From: Euryodendron excelsum
Lineage: Eukaryota; Streptophyta; Magnoliopsida; Ericales; Pentaphylacaceae
Direction: 5' to 3'
NCBI GenBank assembly: GCA_033060915.1
Contig: CM065378.1
Location: 55,299,001 to 55,363,000 of the forward strand
Length of the DNA stretch: 64,000 nt
Numbering within the stretch: the first letter of the stretch is position 1; every line of letters starts with the position of its first letter. The position numbers and the translations under genes are program-made. The notes beneath the pieces are model-generated. The model was given only the letters and a program-made list of their open reading frames with translations, was not told where the DNA came from and made no database searches. Shown here one piece after another: positions 56,729 to 64,000 of the stretch.

Positions 56729-57679
56729 TGCTTAGAGGGTTAGACCATTGTCATGTTTCTTCACCCTCACTTGTCTAGTGTCTTTGATTAATTTTTCTGA
56801 TTCTATCCACCTCAACCTTTCAAAATCAAACTTTTCAAAGTTATTTTCAAAAGCATTGTCGCGCCCAGATTTTTCGCACTCGAGGAATACTCACACAAGC
56901 GGGAAAAATGTTGTACTCTCTTGTTAGAACTCACCCTCCTAAAAGAATGAGTGCGACTAGGTTTGAATTGAAAAATTGATTTGAATAAAGGGCTTTTGAA
57001 AAATATTTGGAGTCGCCACCTAACTTAATTAAGGTGAGTTAGGTCACCTAAAAACTAAGCATAATCCGGAGACTACACTTAGGGTTTTTGAAAAATGATT
57101 TGAAAATATCTCCTCGAGAGAGGGTTTTTTAGGAAAACGGGTTGTTTGGCAACCTTTTGGAAAACATTTAGCCCTTTTTTGAAAAATAACTCCTTTTGGT
57201 CTTTGAAAACAGTGATCTAGGTTCGAAGGTTGGTTACGTGTAGGGAAGATGCACTAAGCTATCACCTTACCCCGCCCTTTCGGTACCTACATGTCAATCT
57301 ACCCTAGATTTACCTATGAGAGTCTTCGACTAACTATAGTTCAACCCTATTCACTTTAGAAAAACAATGTTTGAAAACTAATTTAGCATGATACATGATA
57401 TGCAAGTAATAGAAAAGAATTGGAAAATAGATTTAAAAAGAGATTGCTTTGATTTGAAAATAGATTTGAAAAGATGGAATTGAAATTGGAAAGTTTGAAA
57501 ATTTAGAAATAGAAATTTGAAAGTAGAAATTTTAGATTTGAAAAGATTTTGAAAACCATACCCATGAGGGTGGAATTGAAAGTTTGAAAAGTATTGTGAC
57601 CGCACCTATAAAGGTTGTCTACGTATCCCTTTGGGGGAATCAGGTCAGTCGTAGTTCGGACAAGAGTCCGATTGAAAAT

Positions 57680-59210
57680 AGAAGAGTGGATTTGAAGAAG
57701 GAGATTGAATTGGAAATTAAATTTGATTTGAAATTAGAAAAGGAGATTGGAAATTGGAATTGAGAGGATTGGACTTGCTTTGGAAAGATTGATTTGGACT
57801 TGTTTTGGAAAAGAGAAGGTTTAAGAAAACCTAGACTTAGGAAAGACAGGAGACCTAGGAAAGACTTGAGATTAAGAAAGATTGGACTGAAATGTTGGAT
57901 TTGGAAGATTTGGAAAGATTGGATTTTAGGAAATATTCGAATTAGGAAAGGTCCGAATTAGGAAAGTTTCGAATTAGGAAAGTGTCATTTTTGGAAAGTT
58001 TGAATTTAGGAAAGTTTTATTTTTGGAAAGTTTTGAATTTAGAAATGTTTTGAAAATAAGAAAGTTTTGTTTTAGGAAAGGTTTGAAAAAGGAAAGTCTT
58101 CAGTTTAGGAAATGTTTGAATTAAAAAAGTTTCAACTTAAGAAAGTCTTAAATTAAGAAAGTTTTGAGTTTGGAAAAGTCTTAGATTTAGAAAGATTTCG
58201 AAGTTTTGGAAAGTTTAGAATTTAGAAAGATTTGAAATTTAGAAAGTTTAAGATTTAGAAAGTTTTAGAGTTTTAAAAAGATTTGAGATTTTAGAAAGTT
58301 TTAGAGTTTTAGAAAATCTTGAAATTAAGAAAGGTTTGAATTTAGGAAAGGTTTAAAAGCTTGAATTTAGAAAGTTAAGATTTGGAAAGGAAGTTGAATT
58401 AGGAAAGATTCTTATGTTCAAGTTTTTGGAAACTTAGGGTTTAGGAAAGTGGAAGTTTAGGAAGGATTTGAATTAGGAAAGAGTTGGATTTGGAAGGGAT
58501 CGGATTTGGTTTCTAAAAAAGAAAAAATTTGATTTTGTTTCCAAAAACGGAGGACGGGATCTAGTTTCCTAAAAGGGGAGATTTGAGTTGGTTTCCTAAG
58601 GAGAAGATAGGATTTGGCAAGGATTTGGAAAGGGAGATTCTAGAAACCCTAGTTTTGAAAGTGTAGAATTCTAACGTAGAAAATAGGTTTTGGAAACATG
58701 TATAGTTTTGATGTAGAAAACAAGAGGTTTTAGAAACCTAGGTTTGGGGCAAAGTTTGAAAATCATATTTTTGGAAAGAAAATTAGGGTTTCCTAATTGT
58801 GGGTTCTAGGGTTTGACTTGGGCTCTAAGGAAAGAGTTTTTGGAAAGTGCGTTTTTGGAAACGAAAGTTTTCTAGAAGGGAAATCCTAGGAAGGAGTTTT
58901 TGGAAAGTGAATTTGGAAACATAGAGTTTAGAAAGAAAATCCTATAGGGGAATTTCTAAAAGGTAGATTTTGAAAAGAGAGTTTTTAGAAAGGTTTTTGG
59001 AGAGAGTTTTTAGGAAGGTGAATCTAGGGAGTGTTTTTAGAAAGAGATTTTAAAGAGAAGGAGTTTTGGAGGGAGTTGAAAAAGGGAATTTTGAAAAATA
59101 GATTTTGGGAAGGGAGTTTTTGAAAACAATTTTGGAAAAAAGAGTTTTAGGAAAGTATGTTGAAAAAGAGATTTTTAAGGAGAGTTTTTAGAAGGTGTAA
59201 AAACATCTCA
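57680..59210 (-). repeat. Degenerate AGGAAAGTTT repeats in LTR-6
   Basis: Same tract type as in LTR-3, -4 and -5. Non-coding. Confidence 0.75.
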
Positions 59211-59954
59211 CTTTTCTAAAGCGATTCTAGCCATAAGAGAGCTAGAACCACTTTAAGAAAGTGGTTTTGAAAACAAGGTTTGAAAATATAGACCAAAAGG
59301 CCATTTTTAATATAACACTTTCCTAAAGCAACCCTAGCCATGGAAAGGCTAGAATCACCCTAGAATTGTGATTTTGAAAACAAGTTTTTGAAAAAGAGAT
59401 TTTGATGCAATTTGAAAAACAAGTTTGAAAACAGTTTTGAAAACAACTTTGAAAACGAATTTTGGAAGATGCAAGGTTATGATATGCACAATGCAATTTG
59501 GGGTCGTGAACATACAAGGTTAAGGCTTCACCACATAATCAAGGGGGCCGGACCCACGTGGTCTCTGGTTAGACTAGAAGAAAGCCCCCGACACGGTGAC
59601 TCTCCAACAGTCTAATCCTACACATGGACCGGGAGTCCCCTTGTTTCAAGCATGCAAAGAAAGGGGGGGGGGGGGGGGGGGGGGGGGGAAAGAGATGGGG
59701 GATTAAAATAGAGAAAACCCCAAGTGGGTTGGAGAGAGAAGAAAGAGGGGGCAAGTGCAGAAAATTAAAGAGAAAGCCTACCTTGTTTCTTGTTTATTTT
59801 GCGCGCCGTGTAGTCTTCAATCTTCGGTCTTCGGTCTTGATCTCCACCTTCAGTCCTCAAGGATTGTCTTCAAGCTTTGGATGGCTGCTCTTCAAGTCTT
59901 CAGTGAGTGGTTGAAGGCTAGTGTATGAGTGTATGGGGGAGTGTATGAGTGTAT

Positions 59955-60222
59955 AGGAGGCTAGGGTTTGTGTATAGTGGCTAGGGTTTGGGAAAACCTA
60001 GGGAGGCTAGGGTTTTGGAGATGCTCGAGCTCTGTATATCGAAATATAGGATTTTTAGGTTAAGTTTGCAGACCCTTTTCACGTTGAACAAGGCTCTGTA
60101 TTTATAGAGGGAAGACAAACCTGGCGCCTATTACAGTGGCGCCAGGCCAAATTATACACTGGCGCCACTAGGAGTGGCGCCAGGCCATTTTTTGGCTTGG
60201 CGCCACTACTAGTGGCGCCAGC
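59955..60222 (-). promoter_or_regulatory. Core promoter of LTR-6: GGCGCC palindromes, TATA box, teloboxes
   Basis: Upstream of TATAAATA (60106-60099) lie two inverted repeats: 60160-60182 (arms TGGCGCCACT, 3-base spacer) and 60198-60220 (arms TGGCGCCACTA, 1-base spacer), plus single GGCGCC sites at about 60123 and 60139. Downstream lie three AAACCCTA teloboxes (complements at about 59962, 59982 and 60008). This is the clearest example of the family promoter. Confidence 0.65.
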
Positions 60223-60429
60223 CATTTAGGAAACAATTAAAGTCGGCAAGCAACGTATCTTTGACTAGATTTGGGCACCTGTACTAGTGACTACCATGTA
60301 AACTTTAGCCTGGCTTCACTAGGAGTGACTCCGGAAAGTCCGGGAATGATTTGAAGGAGCCGGGAGTGACCCGGAAGACCGGAAAGGAGCAGAAACACTT
60401 GAAATAGTGTCCTGGAGGTATTTGACTTG

Positions 60430-61085
60430 AAAAATGAAGATAAGGTGGGTCGGAAAGGTTGACCGAGCCTTTAGGGGCAAAACGGTCAATCGGACCAGAA
60501 AACTGTCGGGGCGAACTCGGATTGTCCCGGGAAAAGACTTGGGACCTGGAAACATTATTTAGAATGTTCCCAGAGATTTTCAGTTTGATTCCCAGAGCCG
60601 GCATGGTCGGAAATGGAGACCGGCCCACGAGGGGCAAAATGGTCATTTTGTACCGAGTTTGCCGGAACTGACTCGGAATGGTCCGGAAAGGTAAAGGAAG
60701 GTTGAGAACACTATAAAAAGTATTCTCGGGACATTACCGGTTTGATACCCAGAGCCGGTGTGGTCGAAGAAGGAGACCGGCCCTCTAGGGGCAAAACGGT
60801 CATTTTGTACCGGGTTGGCCGGAACTAACTCGGAATGATCCGAAAAAGTAAAGGAAGATTGAGAATACTATAAAAAGTATTCTCAGGAGGTTTCCAGTTT
60901 GATACCCAGAACCGGTGTGGTCGAAGAAGGAGACCGGCCCTCCAGGGGCAAAACGGTCATTTTGTACCGGGTTGGCCGGAACTGACTCAGAATGGTCCAG
61001 AAAGGTAAAGGAAGGTCGCGAACATTATAAAAAGTATTCTCGGGACATTACCGGTTTGATACCCAGAGCCGGTGTGGTTCCCGGG
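60430..61085 (-). repeat. 157-bp tandem repeats in the U3 of LTR-6
   Basis: Anchors GAT(A/T)CCCAGA at 60587, 60744, 60901 and 61058, exactly 157 bases apart each time; a degenerate unit precedes the first. The units differ by a few bases from each other. Confidence 0.92.
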
Positions 61086-61224
61086 GCATTCGGATGCTTA
61101 GGGGCAAAATGGTCATCTTAACCGAAAAGTCTCGGAAAAGGTCCTAAGGGTAGTCTGGTCCTTTTTCACCGAAGTGAGCTAACAAACACGAGTATTGACC
61201 TAGGTTTTGAGTGTTTCCACCACT

Positions 61225-61755
61225 CTAACGGTGTGGGTATTTTCGCTACTCGGACGGGGTTGATGATTTGTGAGTATTTCCGCTACTCGGACGGGATTGA
61301 GTATTTCCGCTACTCTAACGGTTCTGTGAGTATTTTCGTTACTCTAACGGCTCTGTGAGTATTTTCGCTACTCTAACGGTTCTGTGAGTATTTTCGCTAC
61401 TCTAACGGCTCTGTGAGTATTTCCGCTACTCTAACAGTTTTGTGAGTAGTTTTGCTACTCGGACCGTCTCGAGGAATAAACTGTCTCGACAGATTGATTG
61501 GAAAGGGGTCTTACCGTCTCCGAAGAGACGTGCCTGGATTGGAGCCGTCTCGAGGAATAAACTGTATCAAGAGTGGGATTGGAAAGGGGTCTTACCGTCT
61601 CCGAAGAGACGTGCCTGAGTTTCGAGTGTTTCCGCCACTCTAACGGTTTTATGAGTACTTCCGCTACTCTAACGGTTTTGTGAGTGTTTCCGCCACTCTA
61701 ACGGTTTTGTGAGTAGTTTTGCTACTCGGACCGTCTCGAGGAATAAAATGTCTCG
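61225..61755 (-). repeat. 29-bp and about 80-bp repeats with AACGG motifs in LTR-6
   Basis: TGTGAGTA starts recur at 61325, 61354, 61383, 61412 and 61441, 29 bases apart, each unit with CTACTCTAACGG. CCGTCTCGAGGAATAAA occurs at 61464, 61544 and 61733. Further AACGG units lie at 61225-61320 and 61630-61705. The other LTR copies have only one to three diverged units here. Confidence 0.85.
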
Positions 61756-61973
61756 AGAGAGGGATTGGAATTGGAATAAGAAAGGACAATGCCCCTAAGG
61801 GCATTTTGGTCATTTTGCCTCTATTTGGGCCTGACAGGCCCGCGAAGCGATGAAAAGACGGAATTTGGATCTAGAGGATTGGTTTCGATTGGAATATGTC
61901 CACAATGACTTGAAAACAAGTCTGGACGGAGTGTAGACTGCTGAGCGGTCAAAAATGGGGTGCTTACAAGCAT

Positions 61974-62868
61974 GTCATAGCATGCATTCTATTTATACTC
62001 AATCATTCTATCTTGCATTAATTTTGTCATTCAAGTACTTTATTTTCGTAGGTGGACCTTTGTTCACATATTTATTTCATATTATATTAACTGCCATGTA
62101 TGTCATAAATATATGGAATAGATAGAATAGATGAGAGTTGTTGGGCCCTTTCCTCTACTTTTTAAAATTTCATACACACACTGCATTGTACATAAGCATT
62201 TGCATACTTGCATTCTCTACCTAAATATGTCCCTTCTAGTTAGAAGGGGCAATGGTATATTGGTTGTGGGCAAGATACTATGTCAGTTTCTTCGCCTATG
62301 GCCTCTTGATGGTTCCCTCGCTCAGATCACCAACCTATAATGGCACCACCTCAAGGAGTGGGCCTAGGTTTGAAGATTTAGAAACCGAGCCTTCTTAGGA
62401 AGCATTAGTAAACCCTCAACCTCATGCTCATGTAGACACCATGCATAGCCAAACCTCTACCGGATTTAAAATACGCGCATCGATTTCAAAACCATGGACG
62501 AAGGGGCAACAGTTTTACTTTCTTTTAAGCTTGTCTATTCCTGTTGTTATAATGCTTGTATTTCTACTGGTATAATGCTTATATAACTGCTCATGCATCC
62601 ATGTTTACTTTACAATTGTATTCTCTCTCTCTTTACTCTATGCATACACGTTCATGCATTCGATATTCCATGTTAAGACAAGAGTTTCAAAGTAACTCAA
62701 GTCATTGCATTTTCATGGATATGATCAACCTAAAGAGAGTGACACCAAGTTCATTTTAAAATCAAAGTTCTAATTACTCCAATCCTTAAGAATTTTCAAA
62801 TTCCATCCCTCCGATCACCTCGCGGTCAACATGGGTCTCTTATTTTATTATTTTTTGTCTTTAACAAG
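61974..62868 (+). other. Interior of element Y, no gene
   Basis: About 900 bases related to the leader of element Z (3250-4220, minus) and, at the end, to 50718-50830 (minus). AT-rich, with several ATGCATGC-like segments. Frames 62131-62340 and 62556-62759 align with frames in element Z, but stops lie between them. Confidence 0.6.
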
Positions 62869-62892
62869 CAAAGAAAGAAAAAGAAGGGTAGC
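62869..62892 (+). other. Polypurine tract of element Y
   Basis: AAAGAAAGAAAAAGAAGGG followed by TAGC, directly before the LTR start TGTAAGCAC. Confidence 0.75.
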
Positions 62893-63856
62893 TGTAAGCA
62901 CACCATTTTTACCCTCTTAGCAATCTCTAGTCTGTTCGAACTCACATTCAAATTGACATAGATACATTCAAGTCAAAACCAGTTTTCCAAACTCAATCCA
63001 ATCAATCAATCACTTTACAGGCCTACCGAGCTCAACAGAGGCAAAATGACCAAAATGCTCTTGGGGCATTGCTCGGTCTATTTCTAGTGGGCACGTCTTC
63101 CCGAAGATGATAAATCTCTATTTCAATCTCAAATCCAATTTCATTCCAAATCAAATTCGGCATATCTTTCGAGAAAGTTGATCCCTCAAGTGATAAGCCC
63201 ATCCAGTCCAATACATTTTCTAAGAAAATTCTTCTTAACAATAAGTCCCTTCAAACCCATCAACCGAGACAGAATTCAAGTCCCTGAGATGGTACAACGG
63301 TTCACCTTTAGTGCATGTTAGCCCGTCAATGTAGAATGTCCATTATTCGAGAAAGTTGATTCCTCTGATGATAAGCCCATCTAGCAACTTTCCGAGATCA
63401 GGCAGTCTTCGAAATGAACGTGCAACATCAGAGTAGTAGAAACACTCACAAATATCACAACTGTCAGAGTGCCGAAAATTCTTGCAAACAAGTCGATATT
63501 GAAAATTGCGAACAAAATCCCAATGTCACGAGACCAAACTCGCCTTTTAGTCATGACACGTTTACCAAAGGATAAGATGGCTTTGGAAACCAACTCGTCA
63601 CACACCGTCAGAGGGATGGAAACACTCAAAACCCAAGTCAACACCCGTGCTTGCTAGCCGACTTTGGTGAAAAATGACCATACTATCCCTTAGGCCTTTT
63701 TTGGCACGCTTCTTGAGAAAGTACTTAAGTCCTTAGAGCGGCAAGTTCGAATGCCTTCCAGTTGGTTCTGGACCAATTCTGGGACCATCCATTCAAAATG
63801 ACCATTTTGTCCCGAGGCATCCGATTGCCCTCAGGAATCACACCGGCTCTGGGTAT
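62893..63856 (+). repeat. Element Y 3' LTR, U3 start
   Basis: Starts TGTAAGCACACCATTTTTACC and continues with U3 sequence antiparallel to that of LTR-1 to LTR-6. Interrupted at 63857 by LTR-7 inside the 157-bp repeat region (GGGTAT of the anchor). Confidence 0.85.
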
Positions 63857-64000
63857 TGTCACGCCTCGATTTTTTGCACTCGACAAATACAAGTGAGAAA
63901 AACACAGTGCTCTCTCGTTAGAACTCATCCTCCTAGAAAGACGAGTGTGATTAGAATTAGAAATTGATTTGATTAAGGGCTTTTGAAAAAAGTTTGGAGT
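63857..64000 (-). mobile_element. LTR-7: U5 end of another giant LTR, runs off the window
   Basis: Begins TGTCACGCCTCG and continues as the U5 ends of the other copies (CTCTCTCGTTAGAACTCATCC). The five bases before it, GGTAT, are the predicted target duplication. Confidence 0.85.

Larger units (their letters stand above)
56857..61968 (-). mobile_element. LTR-6: solo giant LTR in the element Y leader (5.1 kb)
   Basis: TGTCGCGCCC start, GGTGCTTACA end, perfect duplication AGCAT (56852-56856, 61969-61973). The longest copy: four 157-bp-phased repeats, extra 29-bp and about 80-bp repeats in the U3, a G26 run (59663-59688), TATA (60106-60099), two strong GGCGCC inverted repeats, CACGTG at 59555-59560, degenerate repeats (57680-59210) and U5 stem arms (57018-57025, 57037-57044). 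The best preserved copy. Confidence 0.93.
52750..64000 (+). mobile_element. Element Y: non-autonomous giant-LTR element, plus strand
   Basis: 5' LTR (truncated at its start), PBS, about 1.07 kb of interior once LTR-6 is removed, PPT and 3' LTR. No gag or pol motif is present in the interior. The interior matches the leader of element Z and the PPT end of the LTR-2 element. I infer a large non-autonomous derivative of a Tat/Ogre-type element. The right end lies beyond the window. Confidence 0.75.

Noticed and set aside
59569..59914. Frames with runs of Gly or Pro
   Set aside because: Created by the G26 run; homologous LTRs have no such frame.
61225..61460. Regular 29-base spacing suggesting a CRISPR-like array
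   Set aside because: Plant LTR sequence; whole units repeat with no unique spacers and no cas genes.
1..64000. tRNA, rRNA, snRNA or microRNA genes
   Set aside because: No A/B boxes, rRNA-like blocks or plausible precursor hairpins outside the repeat structures were recognised by eye; a tRNAscan or small-RNA mapping would decide.

Overview
The window is repeat-rich nuclear DNA of a flowering plant, most likely a eudicot with a large, transposon-filled genome. The evidence is the set of LTR-retrotransposon lineages present: Athila-type, Tat/Ogre-type and chromovirus (Tekay/Del-like) Ty3/Gypsy elements, and a SIRE/Maximus-type Ty1/Copia element. I found no host protein-coding gene, tRNA, rRNA or CRISPR array. 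Every recognisable coding stretch belongs to a retrotransposon and carries stops or frameshifts.

The main component is one family of very large LTRs (about 4.2-5.1 kb), called the 'giant-LTR family' here. Eight copies or parts are present: LTR-1 (4246-8681), LTR-2 (9466-10517 continued at 47531-50699), LTR-3 (15822-20110), LTR-4 (31804-36477), LTR-5 (38020-42812), LTR-6 (56857-61968), the two LTRs of plus-strand element Y (52750-56708 and 62893-63856), and the start of LTR-7 (63857 onward). Where an LTR joins internal sequence there is a Tat/Ogre-like primer-binding site (about 4224-4243 and 56711-56728) or a purine tract (50700-50717 complement, 62869-62892). LTR-3, -4, -5 and -6 are solo LTRs, each with a perfect 5-bp target duplication.

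Layout. 1-8681: a minus-strand Tat/Ogre-type element Z (5' LTR, leader, remnant integrase), running off the left edge. 8682-9465: a Tekay-like chromovirus pol fragment, into which both Z and LTR-2 inserted. LTR-2 was later split by an Athila-type element (10518-47530, plus strand). That element has two LTRs, a PBS, gag, protease, RT-RNase H, integrase, an env-like frame and a PPT. It was in turn invaded by LTR-3 (in RT), the Copia element (21147-31441, minus strand), LTR-4 (in integrase) and LTR-5 (between pol and env-like). 50700-52749: internal DNA of the element that owned LTR-2. 52750-64000: plus-strand element Y, apparently non-autonomous, with about 1.07 kb of non-coding interior, invaded by LTR-6 and LTR-7.

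Within each giant LTR the same modules recur in transcript order: U3 with 157-bp tandem repeats, GGCGCC inverted repeats, a TATA box, a cluster of AAACCCTA teloboxes, a conserved block of about 170 bp, 1-1.6 kb of degenerate CTTTCCTAA-like repeats, and a U5 end with a stem-loop beside a PBS-like motif. Other points worth following up are an Athila env-like frame whose 17 internal stops are all TAG, and short palindrome arrays in the Athila and Copia elements.
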